This document shows, piece by piece, positions 1-11,693 of a DNA stretch of 64,000 nt (positions are counted from its first letter, which is position 1; each line of letters opens with the position of its first letter). Position numbers and translations under genes: made by a program. The notes beneath the pieces were generated by a model that was not told the origin of the DNA, did no database searches, and saw only the letters and a program-made list of their open reading frames with translations. The stretch comes from Hippophae tibetana (taxonomy: Eukaryota > Streptophyta > Magnoliopsida > Rosales > Elaeagnaceae). Location of the stretch: positions 22,628,159 through 22,692,158 of the forward strand of contig CM072811.1 in assembly GCA_037013495.1 (NCBI GenBank), written 5' to 3'.

Positions 1-503
1 CACTAATTTCTTGTTCATTTAACGTGGAGCACTAATTTCTTGTCCATTCAATGTGAAGATGAACATGAAGTCTTTACTATCACGAGTTCTTCAAGGATGT
101 TGCCTATAAATAACTTGTTTCATTTGTGCAAAACATAAGAGCAAATAAATTAAAGAGCATTCATAATAAAGATAGTAAAAGTCTTTGTGAGAGTTATCTT
201 ATGAGTTATTACTTAGAAAAGAAAATTTATTCCTTCTTTGTAAGTAATATTTTCCCTATTTTGTAAGAGAGTTATTTCTCCTATTACAATAGAGATTAGA
301 ATTGTTATCTCATTGTAACTAGAGAGAAGGTGTTGCAATCCCTATTTTACAATAGTGAAATCCTCCTACACTTGTCCATGATTTTTTATCCTAATTTATT
401 CGGTGGTTATTTCACGTAAAATATTTGTGTTCATTTTATTTTCATTATTTTCAATTTCACTTTAGTTGTGTGTTAGCTTTGACTCGGTAATTTTTCCTAA
501 TAG
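1..503 (+). repeat. 5' LTR of the first Copia element (left part outside the window)
   Basis: Bases 1-503 match the right-hand part of 4562-5206: the same TATA-containing stretch (GCCTATAAATA near 100), the same run about cells of 'gagagttatttctcc', and the same ending just before the primer site. By comparison with the right LTR, roughly 140 bases lie outside the window. It opens with two copies of a 29-base tandem repeat that is present three times in the other LTR. Confidence 0.88.
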
Positions 504-515
504 TGGTATCAGAGC
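504..515 (+). other. Primer binding site, tRNA-iMet type
   Basis: TGGTATCAGAGC directly follows the 5' LTR. This is the usual plant Copia primer site complementary to the 3' end of initiator methionine tRNA. Confidence 0.9.
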
Positions 516-3500
516 AATTGGTTGAGGGGTGTGAAGCAAATCATTGTGAACGAGATGTTGACTACGACAAAGTTCGATGTTGAAAAGTTCAACGAGAGTA
601 ATTTCTCGTTGTGAAAAATGAAAATTAAGGAAATTTTAAAGAAAGACAATTGTTTGGCAGCAATTGGAGAAATGCTTGTAGAGATCACTGATGACATCAA
701 GTGGAATGAGATGGACGAAAATGCAATTGCAGATTTGCACTTAGCACTAGTCGATAGAGTGTTATCTAGTGTGGCAGAAAAGAGGACTACAAAGGAGATT
801 TGGGATACTCTAACAAGACTGTATGAGGCGAAGTCACTACATAATAAGATCTTCTTAAAGAGCAGATTGTACACTTTTTGAATGGCAGAATCCACATCGG
901 TGACTTACCACATCAACATTTTGAATACTCTATTTTCACAACTTACATCAATGGGTTACACAATAGAGACATCTGAACGCGGAGCTTTTATTACAAAGTC
1001 TACCTGACTCATATGATCAACTCATCATCAACTTGATGAATAACATCCTCACAAACTATCTAGTCTTCAACGAAATTACTGCTGCTATTTTGGAAGAAGA
1101 AACTAGGCGTAAAAACAAGGAAGACAAAAAGACAGACAAGTTCTCAACAAGCAGAAGCTTTGATGATGACGGGAGGAAGATCAGCTGAACGTGGCCCCAA
1201 TGGGAGTCAAAATCATGGTAGATCAAAATCAAGAAATAAGAAGAATTTCAAGTGCTACAACTGTGGTAAGAAAGGGCATGTCAAGAAGGATTATTGGTTC
1301 AAAAAGAAGAATGGAGTCCCTGAGTCATCAAATGCTCAAGGGAATGTGGAAAATGCCTCAGATGATGGTAAAGTTCTATACAGTGAGGCAACAACGAAAG
1401 TTGGAGGTAGAAAGTAGTTCATTGATATTTGGTTATTAGACTCAGGAGCAACATGGCACATGACATCTTAGAGAGAATGGTTTCACAAATATGAACTAAT
1501 CTTAGGAGGTTTTGTACACATGGGCGATGATCATGCTTTGGAGATCGCTGGTATTGGTACTATCAAGATAAAGATGTTTGATGGTACAATTCACACTATT
1601 AAGGAGGTACGACATGTGAAAGGCCTGAGGAAGAATCTATTATCTTTGGGTTAAATGGATAGTCTTGGATGCAAGACCAATATTGAAAATGGGATCATGA
1701 AAAGTTTCAAAGGTGCACTTGTGGTTATGAAGGCAGAAAAGATCAAGACGAATCTATTCATGCTAAAAGGAGAAACATTGGATGAAATTGATGTGTGTGT
1801 TATGTGAATCAACAAGGGAGAAGAGTCGACGAAGATGTGGCATCTCAAACTAGGTCACATGTTAGAACAAGGTTTGAAGATTCTCTTCGACAGAAAGCTA
1901 CTTCCAGGGCTCAAATCAGTAAATCTACCTTTCTGTGAGCATTGTGTTACAAGTAAGCAACATAGATTGAAGTTTAACAAATATGATGCCAAGAGTAAAT
2001 GTATTCTAGACTTGATTCATTCTGATATATGGGAGTCACTAGAAACGTCCCTAGGAGGAGCAAAGTATTTTGTGTCTTTTATTGATGATTATTCCAAGAG
2101 ATGTTGGGTGTATCCAATCAAGAAGAACTCATATGTATTTCTGGTATTCAAAGACTTCAAAACACGGATGGAACTTGAATCTGGGAAAAGATCAAGTGCT
2201 TGAGGACAGATAATGGAAGAGAGCACATAGACGTTGAGTTTCTTGCTTTTTGCAAGCAGAAAGGTATTAAACGATAGTTCATAGTCACATACACGCCTTA
2301 ACAAAATGGAGTGGCAGAGCAGATGAATAGAACTCTTATAGAAAGGATGAGAGCTATGTTGAGGACTGTAGATCAATCCAACTCTTTTTGGGTAAAAGTA
2401 GCCAAAACCGCTTATTATGTGATAAACCGGTCGCTATCAACAACAATTGATTTAAAGACACCGATGGAGATGTGGATTGGTAAGCCAGCAGACTACTCTA
2501 CTTTACATTCTTTTGGATGTCCTGCGTATGTGATGTATAATATCCAAGAAATAACAAAGTTGAATTCAAAATGTAGGAGGTGTATATTCTTAGGGTATGC
2601 TGACGGAGTGAAAGGGTATCGCCTATGGGATCCCACTACCCACAAGGTTATTGTCAGCAGGGATATGATCTTTGTAGAAGATTAACTACTACAAACAAAT
2701 GGAAACAATAGCACATCAAAAGAGGTTTCAGAGACTACAATAATACAAGTGGAAAATAATCTGGTATAAGAAACTCCAGTTTCTACTAAAGCAACACCAT
2801 AACACAAGGTACAAGAACCAATCGAGTTCGAGTCTTCAGAAGTTCGTCGGTCAACTCGTGAGAGAAGGCTGCCATCTTGGCATTCAGAGTATGTTATGGA
2901 GAGTAATGTTGCATACTGTCTTTTAATGGAGGACGAAGAGCCCTCAACTTTCCAAGAAGCTATAAGTAGCTTAGATGTGTCTTTATGGATGTCAGTAATG
3001 CAGGAAGAAATTGAAGCTCTACACAAGAACAGACTTGGGAACTAGTACCATTACCACATGGGAGAAAAGCCATAGGTAACAAATGGGTCTACAAGATCAA
3101 ATGGGATAGCAATGATCAAGTGGAATGATTTCGTGCAAGATTGGTGGTAAAAGGATTCGCTCAGAAAGAAGGTATTGATTTCAACAAGATATTTTCCCCA
3201 ATAGTTTGGCTTACAACAATCAGAATAGTCCTGGCTATGTGTGCTACGTTTGACTTACATTTGGAGCAATTGGATGTAAAAACTACATTTCTTCATGGAG
3301 AACTTGAAAAAGAAATCTATATGTTTCAACTAGAAGGTTTTACTGAAACAAGAAAGGAGAACTTGGTTTACAGGTTGAAGAAATCTTTATACGGTCTCAA
3401 ACAGGCGCCAAGGTGTTGGTACAAGAGATTTGATTCCGTTATTATTAGCCTTGGATACAACAGACTCAGTTCAAACCATTGTATGTACTTCAAAAGGTTT

Positions 3501-4561
3501 GATGGAGATAATAATTTTATTATCTTATTGTTGTATATGGATAACATGTTGGTAGTAGGCCTCAACAGAGATCAAATCCTAGAATTGAAGGTAGAGTTGG
3601 TTAGGGAGTTTGATGTGAAGGACTTACACAAATAAGATTCTAGGGATGCAGATTCACTGAGACAGAAATAACAGGAAGATTTGGCTTTCTTAGAAGAACT
3701 ATTTCAATAAGATCTTGGGATGCTTCAACATGAAAGATAATAAGCCAATTTCTACCCTACTTCCTATTAATTTCAATTTATCCTCAAGTATGTGTCTTAG
3801 CAATGAAGCAGAAAAGGAGAGAGATGTCTCGAGTACCGTATGCATCAACAGTGAGAATTTTAATGTTTTCCATGATATGTACAAGACTAGACATTGCACA
3901 AGCATTGGGAGTAGTTAGTCGGTTTATGGCAAATCCTAGAGGAAAGCATTGGAATATTGTGAAGAGGGTTATAAGATACATCATAGGAACGTCAAATGCT
4001 GCATTATGTTATGGAAGATCAAATTTTATTGTTAGAGGCTATGTTGATTCAGATTTTGCAAGGGATTTCAATAAAAGTAAGTCTATTACAGGTTATATGT
4101 TTACACTTGCAGAAGGAGCTGTAAGCTGGGTATCTAAACTACAATCAGTTGTAGCTTTATCTACAACGGAAGCAGAATACATAGTGGCTACACAAGCTTG
4201 TAAGGAAGCAGTTTGGTTACAGAGATTATTGAAGGAGCTCGGACACAAGCACGAGAAGATTGTTATGTTTTGTGACAGTCAGAGTGTTTTTCATATTACA
4301 AGGAATCCAACTTTTCATTCACGAACAAACACACATAAGGGTTTAGTATCACTTTGTTCGAGAAATAGTAGAAGAAGGTAGTGTGGATATGTAAAAGATT
4401 CACACCGACGAGAACCTAACAAATGTTATGACCAAGCCAATCAACGTTGATAAGTTTAAATGGTGTAGATCCTTATGTGGTCTAGCAGAAACATAAGAAA
4501 ACATGGATTTGGCAAGTGAGGAAGGATGGAAGGATTATGCAAGTGACTTTAAGTGGGAGAA

Positions 4562-5206
4562 TGTGATAATTGATGACCTTATTTAGTGGTAAAGCTACTT
4601 ACTTGGTTTAATGTTATATTTTGCTAATGGATGAAGTAGGAAACATGGAAGGCATTCAATTAAGGATGTTATTGGAGCACTAATTTCTTGTGCATTCAAT
4701 GTGAACACTAATTTCTTGTTCATTCAATGTGGAACACTAATTTCTTGTCCATTCAATGTAGAGATGAACATGGAGTCTTTACTACCACAAGTTCTTCAAG
4801 AATGTTGCCTATAAATAGCTTTTTCATTTGTGCAAAACATAAGAGAAAATGAATTAGAGAGCATCCATAAGAAAGATAGTAAAATTCTTTGTGAGAGGTA
4901 TCTTGTAAGTTATTACTTAGAAAGGAAAACTTGTTACTTGTTTGTAAGTAATATTTTCTCTATTTTGTGAGAGAGTTATTTCTCCTATTACAATAGAGAT
5001 TAAAATTGTTATCTCATTGTAACTAGAGAGAAGGTGTTACAATCCCTATTTTACAATAGTGAAATCCTCCTATACTTGTCCGTGGTTTTTTACCCTAATT
5101 TATTTGGGGATTTTTTCATGTAAAATATTTGTATCCATTTTATTTTCGTTATTTTCAATTTCACTTTAATTGTGTGTTAGTTTCGACCTGATAATTTTTC
5201 TTAACA
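4562..5206 (+). repeat. 3' LTR of the first Copia element
   Basis: It follows a polypurine tract (AAGTGGGAGAAT, 4550-4561), starts TGTGATAATTG and ends TTAACA. About 645 bases long. Contains three tandem copies of a 28-29 base unit at 4676-4763 and a TATA-like GCCTATAAATAG near 4808. Confidence 0.85.
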
Positions 5207-5487
5207 TGTTTCTTTTATGTGATTACTCTTATCTTTTTAATTCTAGTCACTAAGCATTATAATAACGAGGGAATTACAAAAGTTGATCTCGAAAGTAATA
5301 TAGTTTGCTAAATTGTTAATAATACAGTTTGACAAAGAAATAGAATTAAATGTTGCATGTTATTCTACGAAGTTAATATCTAACGTCTATTAGTATATAT
5401 ATGTAATTTTTTTTAATTAATATATTTTTTTAAAATTAGATATCAACTCAAAGATCATTTTGTTTAACCTTCTTTAATTTTTGGAGA

Positions 5488-5800
5488 TAGAAGCAAATGA
5501 AGCAACTGGATACAATGTAGAGAATGAATAAAACTTATGTGAACCTAAGGATCGTCAAGTGTCATGGCAGTTGACTTTCAAGGAGCAAAGACAACATATT
5601 ATTGAGCTATGGGACATGTGCTATGTCTCCATCATTCATAGAACAAAGTTTTATTTGCTATTCAAGGGAGACTTGGCCTGTTGATCAAATCTACATGGAA
5701 GTAGAGCTTAGACGCTTGACATGGTTGCAACATCACATGGTAGAACTAGGAAACGCAAGCCCTGCTCCAAGGGGTGTTTATTCCACAATGTCATCAAGGT
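5488..5800 (+). pseudogene. Orphan exon of a NACK1/HINKEL-type kinesin (C-terminal DUF3490 region)
   Basis: Two adjacent frames read [16 protein letters not shown], then FKGD, then QIYMEVELRRLTWLQ and ELGNASPA. These are highly characteristic of the C-terminal DUF3490 region of plant cytokinetic kinesins (NACK1/HINKEL), which drive phragmoplast expansion. A frame change lies between FKGDLA and QIYMEV and a stop lies upstream (around 5530), so this stretch cannot encode the intact domain. A splice-donor-like AAGGTTTT follows near 5799 where the real gene would have an intron. No motor domain or other kinesin exon is seen in the window. The fragment sits about 280 bp beyond the 3' LTR of the Copia element, which is compatible with a duplicated or captured exon. 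Identity is firm; origin is inferred. Confidence 0.82.
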
Positions 5801-6961
5801 TTTCTATTTCTCTTCCCTTAAATAATCGATTTTTTTTAAATCTTTTGGAAGTTAACTTGTTATTATTATCTTTTGGTCGTTTCAAACTATTTTGGTTAAC
5901 TTTTTTTCGAATTGAACCTGATGCTATAACGAGTTTGAACTTTGATTTTGATTGATCTGATGAATTTTGCTTGATTTTGGTTAAATATGGTCAATTTTGT
6001 TAAGAAATTTGAATCAAATGGTATAATCACAAATTTCCCCTCCTAAGATCCTCCTTAGCAGAATATCAAATAATACAGAAATAGAGAATACATAACACAA
6101 GGTAGAAACTTCAAATTGGAGAAAAACCACTTTCGTTATCAAAACACAATCAGAGAAAAATTCATTATGTGGAAAATTGTTACAACCACATTCTCAATAA
6201 TTTTCTCACACACAAATAAAAAACAAACAATTACAAGCCCAAGAGAATTTTTCCACAAAATTCTCTTACTTAAAAACTTCTCATATAAATTTTTCTCTAT
6301 TTTTTGGATGATCAACAATGAAGAAATAAAACCATATTTATAGTCTTCAAGTTCCCATTTCATATGTCAAATATTTCTTCATTCAATAAAATTAGACTAC
6401 CTAATTTTTCTATTCTTTATTCAAACAAAGTTAAGTACCTCCATCTTTGACGATATGATAAATCACCTTACATGAATTTTCTTCTAAATTAGTCACCTCT
6501 TATTTTGACTAACAAATCTAATATTATTTTTAATTAATCACAACAAATTTTGCTTGTGCATTATCAATTTTTGTGAATTTTGTTGCGAATAATTTTGACC
6601 ATTATGAGTTATATCGTCATGTTGACTCGAAATAGAAAATGTGAGTGCTAATGGTTGGTAATGTTGACTGATGGTCGTATAAATATGAGATGGTGGTTAT
6701 TTGGGAAGATTGAGGAAGAAGAAAGGAAAAGAAAAGAAAGAAATACTCCCTTTAATTGAGTTTATTTCTAACTTTGCTGTTGATTTCGACATTAATAAAC
6801 TTTGGCAATTGAAGATGATTTTTTTTTTCAAAGAAAAGAGAAAACATAAGAATCATATTTCGTGGAACCTTTGGGAAAGCCAAAAACAGAGCAAATTTTT
6901 GACCAAAAAAATAAAAAAAACAGAACAAATGAAGAAGATAAAGAAATAGACTTTTCCCAAA
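5801..6961. other. AT-rich spacer with a possible decayed LTR
   Basis: No coding region is recognised. About 6050-6560 reads like a minus-strand LTR: on that strand it has GACTATAAATATGG near 6345 followed by purine/pyrimidine-rich leader-like sequence. No partner repeat was found. A TATAAATA at 6679-6686 could be a promoter for the glucanase transcript but lies over 600 bp from its ATG. Confidence 0.35.
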
Positions 6962-7264
6962 ATGCAACTTTATGGATTGAACAAAGATCCCAATTCGGAA
7001 AAAGGTCCATTTCTTGAGCATATGGGTTTTCTAGTCCAAGGAATAATGGCAACAAATGGTCTTCAACAAAGTTACTCCATTCCTTTCTTTGTGCGTTTTT
7101 CTCCTTCTACCAATTACAGTATGAATGGTGTTTCAAATGGGTTTCCCTTAGAATCAAGTTCCTTGTTAAATATGCATGTGATTCCTTACCTTTTATTTCA
7201 TAAAAGAACACTCCCAACTATTTATGTTGGTTTAAATACAAGAACCCCTTTTATGAGATGGTAG
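6962..7264 (+). CDS. Hypothetical 100-codon frame just upstream of the glucanase
   Basis: An ATG-to-stop frame (MQLYGLNKDPNSEKG..., ending in FMRW) closes 37 bp before the glucanase start codon. I recognise no domain; there is no signal peptide or membrane segment, and the composition is less AT-biased than the spacer around it. If transcription starts near the TATAAATA at 6679 it would be an upstream ORF in the 5' leader. It could equally be chance. Function unknown. Confidence 0.2.
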   Translation: MQLYGLNKDPNSEKGPFLEHMGFLVQGIMATNGLQQSYSIPFFVRFSPSTNYSMNGVSNGFPLESSSLLNMHVIPYLLFHKRTLPTIYVGLNTRTPFMRW

Positions 7265-7301
7265 GGACAATCATCAAACGAAGAGCTAGTTAACACAAAA
7301 A

Positions 7302-7714
7302 ATGGGTTTTCGTCTTTGGTGGATTTTATTGCTCTCTTTAGTAGTAAATGAAGGTTTCCCAAAAAATGTTTATGGGTTGGCTTGCAATTGGGGAACACGT
7401 TCTACACATCCACTACCACCAAACATAGTTGTGAAGCTCATGAAGGACAATGGTTTTGACAAAGTGAAGCTATTTGAACCTGATTCTGGGGCACTTAAGG
7501 CTCTGGGTCATTCTGGTATTCAAGTTATGGTTGGGATACCAAATGAGTTCTTAGCACCTCTGGCTAGCAGTGTCACTGTTGCTGAGAATTGGGTGGCTGA
7601 AAATATTTCATCTTACGTATCTAGATATGGGACTGATGTTAGGTAAACTATATATTCTTGCTTGTTCATATATGCTTAATTTACTAAGTATGCATAATCA
7701 CACAACTCTCTCTC

Positions 7715-7746
<32 letters not shown>

Positions 7747-9335
7747 ATTTGCTATGTTACATGGTGGGGTGTCAATGTGAGTCATGGCACCCAACGAACA
7801 GGACATGACACAAATTAGTTTTTGACAAAAAATAGTTTAGATTTTTCAAAATATTACAAAACATGTGAATTTTGGTTGAAAAATTATAACACAATTGACA
7901 CTCTTCTTACACAACTTCTTTAATACTAAGAATCGGTGTAATTTTATGATTCCTATTTTAACCATTTTAAGTATCAAATACGAATTTGGAGCATTAAGTA
8001 CTCACGTCATGTTCATATCATGTCCAACAGATACCCATATTTCATGAAACTTGAAGAATCAACGTAACATAACCCATTTGAATAGTAACCTTGTTTCTAT
8101 TTCAGATATTTGTAATCTGTCTATAGGATTATAAACACGATTGCTATGATTCGAATTGATTTTAAGGTGTCAATGTATGCAGATATGTGGCTGTAGGTAA
8201 TGAACCCTTTCTTCAGAGTTACAAAGACATGTTTGTGCGTACATTATTTCCAGCTCTTAAAAACATTCAAGCTGCTCTTATAAAAGCTGGTTTAGGAAAA
8301 CGAGTGAAGGTAACAGTTCCACTAAACGCAGATGTCTATCAATCTGACAACGATCTACCTTCAGGAGGTAGATTCCGGCCTGAAGTGAAAGATTTGGTAG
8401 TTTCTATTATCAAGTTTCTGAGCAACAATAAAGCCCCTATCACCATCAATATTTACCCTTTCCTTAGTCTCCAAGCTGACCCCAATTTCCCTAAAGAATA
8501 TGCCTTTTTTGATGGAAAATCAAAACCAGTTGTAGATGGCTCTATTTCTTACACAAATACTTTAGATGCAAATTTTGATACCCTTATAGCTTCTCTTGAC
8601 AAGATTGGTTTTTCATCAATTCCCATCATAATTGGTGAGGTGGGTTGGCCAACAGATGGTGACCCAAATGCCAATATACAGAATGCAAGACGATTCAACC
8701 AAGGCCTTATTAGCCGCATACTAAAGGGTAAAGGCACTCCTAGAAGATCAACTCCTCCTGACACTTACATATTTTCACTCACTGATGAAGATGCCAAGAG
8801 CATCGATCCTGGGAAATTCGAACGCCATTGGGGTGTTTTCAACTTTGATGGAACAATCAAATACTCATTGCAAATGGGTAGTGGGAAAGGTTTAATCCCA
8901 GCTAAAGGAGTAAGATATTTGGCCAAAGAATGGTGTGTAATGGCACCAGGAGCTAGTGTTTCAAATCCCAAGTTGGCCCCGAGTCTTAGCTATGCTTGTA
9001 CTTATGCAGATTGTACTAGTCTTGGCAATGGTTCATCTTGTGGTATGCTTGATGTTAAAGCCAATGCTTCTTATGCTTTTAACAAGTATTATCAAACTAT
9101 GGATCAGAGGAAAGGTTCTTGTAATTTCAATAACTTGACAGTGATTACAACCGTGGATCCTTCGTCTCGTACATCTGGAAGTGGGAATAATTCTTGTAGA
9201 TTTGAGATTATGATTGATTTGGGGAAGCATGAAAGAGCTACTTCTCGTTCGTTAGCTCCTGGATTAGGGGATAACCACTTTATTATGATGAGCCTCCTTG
9301 TCGTTCTGTTATTGTCCTTGTTGGTTGTGTGGTAA
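7302..9335 (+). CDS. Glucan endo-1,3-beta-glucosidase (GH17) with X8/CBM43 domain and GPI signal
   Basis: Two exons, 7302-7642 and 8183-9335, joined by a GT-AG intron (AG|GTAAAC ... ATGCAG|A). The splice keeps frame and makes RYVAVGNEP, giving 497 aa, the usual length for GPI-anchored members. Order: signal peptide (about 1-28, LLLSLVV core); GH17 barrel starting ACNWGTRSTHPLPP; acid/base Glu at about 121 (VGNEP); nucleophile Glu at about 266 (GEVGWPTDGD); X8 callose-binding domain with six cysteines (about C365, C386, C391, C400, C427, C452); Ser/Gly-rich linker; final hydrophobic tail (about 481-497) typical of GPI addition. Known role: hydrolysis of callose and other beta-1,3-glucans at the cell surface; relatives act at plasmodesmata and walls. 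It resembles the Arabidopsis glucosidase 5/6/8 group. All key residues are present, so it looks functional. Confidence 0.95.
7704..7746 (+). repeat. CT microsatellite running into a 31-base poly-C tract in the glucanase intron
   Basis: A (CT)n stretch at 7704-7715 is followed by 31 uninterrupted C at 7716-7746, about 75 bp inside the intron from the donor. Such a long C run stands out in this AT-rich region. Confidence 0.95.
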
Positions 9336-11039
9336 TTTGATCAATTACATTGCTTGTGTATATGTTGAATTCTTTTGATTATTGCCCACAATTTTCAAGA
9401 TTCACTTGGAGAATTGCAAGTATTAGAGAAGTTGTAACTTGCGTGAATATCATAAGGGGTAAGAGTGATCTTAACCTGTACATGTTAGGACTAGAGTACA
9501 AAAATGCAAATGTGATTTGTATTTGCTTTACTAAAATTAGAATAAAAAATATTTATTTATCATTCGCTTTATTGTTTATTTCATTAAATAAAAATGTAAA
9601 ATCTTTGATTATTTGCATATGTTTAAAACTAAATGTATAAGAATATACATAATTGAATTTAAGTAAAATAATCTAAATATTTGTGACGAATAATTAAAGT
9701 TAAAATATTTATAATATATTATTATTATGACTCATATTCATTTAGAATAAAATAACTCTATCGATGATGTGTAGATATATGATTGAGGTTTATACAATAG
9801 TAGAATGTATATTTAAAATTTGACTTATTCAATTGAGAGATTATCTCATATTATTAGAAATTCACTCTATATTTTTCGGATGCTAGATTTTTATTGGAGT
9901 TTTTCAACCACATGTATATAATCTTATTATAGGATTAAAAATAATTTTTTAACATAAATTGTAGATACTTAAAGTCAAAAGGTAATTACTAATATATAAC
10001 GTAAACATTTACCTATATCTAGTTATCGATTAGCCATATATGACTAATATGCATATAATAGTTATATTAATACATTATTTAATATTACATAATTGAATAA
10101 ATAACAGTTTTACGTTTTAAGAGTTCAATTCCAAGTCTTTATTGAAGTAATTATGAGATTTACTAAATTGTTATTCTAATTAAAATCTTAATTAAATATT
10201 AAGTTTAATTAAAATCTTAATTAAATATTAAGCCTTCTTTAGTTTGAACTAAAAATTTCATCTATTTTTGACTCTTCTGGTAACCAAAACCTAATAATGT
10301 TATATTTTGATAGATAAATAATTAATTGTGAATTAGTTATTTGACCAAAATATATGATAGCATATGTTGGTAATTTTTGAGTGTCATAAATGTCAAAATT
10401 TATAGAGGATAAAATGGTAATTTTTGTTAGTCAATTATTTATTCTACTTAATTGATGAGTTAAATAATATTTTAATCAATTAATAAAAATTAAAAATATC
10501 TAAAAACATGCAAGTTAAGCATGTATAATGAACTTTTGATAATTTTTTAATTAGCAATTATTTATGTATGTAAATTTAATTTAATAAATTAATTGAATTA
10601 AATTGGATACTCTAGTAAGGAATTTGATTCCGATGTGGCGTGATAGCTAGTAGAAGAATGTAAGAATATGACACGATTGATTGCGTATGACTCTTTTAAG
10701 TTGGGAGAAAATATGAATTGGATTGCTACTCAACTTGTGAATGCTTATATTTACATTATATGTTGCGTCACTTTAGGAGGAGAAAATAAAATTATTTTTC
10801 TACACCCTCATTGAAAGCAAACACATTGGGAGATTATCAAAATTCTTACAATTATTTCATAATTGGCCCCACCTTGGTCTTTAGAGAAATATCAATATTT
10901 TCTTGGTCAAGTTGGAGTAGAAGATGTTCCATTTGTATATCATTAGAAAGTATGACTCCGAACATCTCAGTTATTAAATGAAAATTAGTAAATTTTAGAA
11001 TAAATATTTAAACTCAAGTTTAATAAAAATAATTCTTTA
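9336..11039. other. 3' flank of the glucanase and AT-rich spacer
   Basis: Begins with the 3' UTR; AATAAA motifs at about 9539 and 9595 are possible polyadenylation signals. Beyond about 9650 the sequence is AT-rich and no gene is recognised. A 29-base unit is tandemly duplicated at 10177-10233. Confidence 0.6.
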
Positions 11040-11693
11040 AAACTTGACAACTAGATCAATAAAACATGAACACACTCATTATGAATTGATTCAAACATAG
11101 AATAATTTTAAGCAAGAAGAAGCAATATGAACATGAAAAATAGGGAATAAGAACTCTTAAATTCATGCAAATAATTAACGTGTAGTTTTTGTGTACTTGT
11201 GAGTTGTTTGTGTCATGCAAATAGTTCAAGAATTCAACAAGATTGCAACAATGCACACTATTTTTTATAATGGTTCTTCCGTGTAAGGTTATATCCACTC
11301 TCCAATAGCACCAAATCTTTATTGATAATCTTTTTACAGTAGAGATCACAATTCCCCTCTTCTCCTCTCAAGTGTGCTTGAGAGCTTCAAGAATACAACT
11401 CCCTCGATCACTCACATCTAAATGCACCAGCAATTCTTAGATTTTATCTCGTTCTATTGATAGGTTTTAAGTGAGTTATAAAACACTCAACTCTCATATT
11501 TATACTTAAATTAGTTAAGAATATTATTCCCTTAAATAACTCACACAAATATTCTCTAGAAGCTATTATAAATGCTAGTTGTTACATAGGATTTAATCTT
11601 CTGTACTTGACTGAGTTTAACAAACATGAGACTTATTGGAGCTGTATTCTCACAATTCTCCACCTTAGCTACAAGATGTTTCTCAATGCCCTA

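Larger units (their letters stand above)
1..5206 (+). mobile_element. Copia LTR retrotransposon, TNT1/Tork-like, broken
   Basis: Seen: two related terminal repeats (left one cut by the window edge), a tRNA-iMet type primer site, and fragments in Copia order. These are gag (about 550-1420, with a CCHC knuckle CYNCGKKGH near 1252), aspartic protease (DSGAT at about 1440), GAG-pre-integrase and integrase (about 1835-2690), reverse transcriptase (about 3140-3635) and RNase H (about 3800-4400, TTEAEY). Known: integrase before RT is the Copia order, and the gag start resembles the TNT1 type. The coding region is broken many times (of the order of ten), so this is a fossil. The two LTRs still align easily by eye apart from repeat-number changes, suggesting a moderate age. 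Confidence 0.93.

Noticed and set aside
6701-7055. Short Lys/Phe-rich frames on both strands
   Set aside because: Low-complexity purine tracts produce them; no homology recognised.
7570-7818. Proline-rich protein frame over the glucanase intron
   Set aside because: The proline run is just the poly-C microsatellite; the frame overlaps the real exon in a different phase and crosses the splice donor.
9350-9640. 96-codon frame after the glucanase
   Set aside because: Sits in the probable 3' UTR, very AT-rich, no domain.
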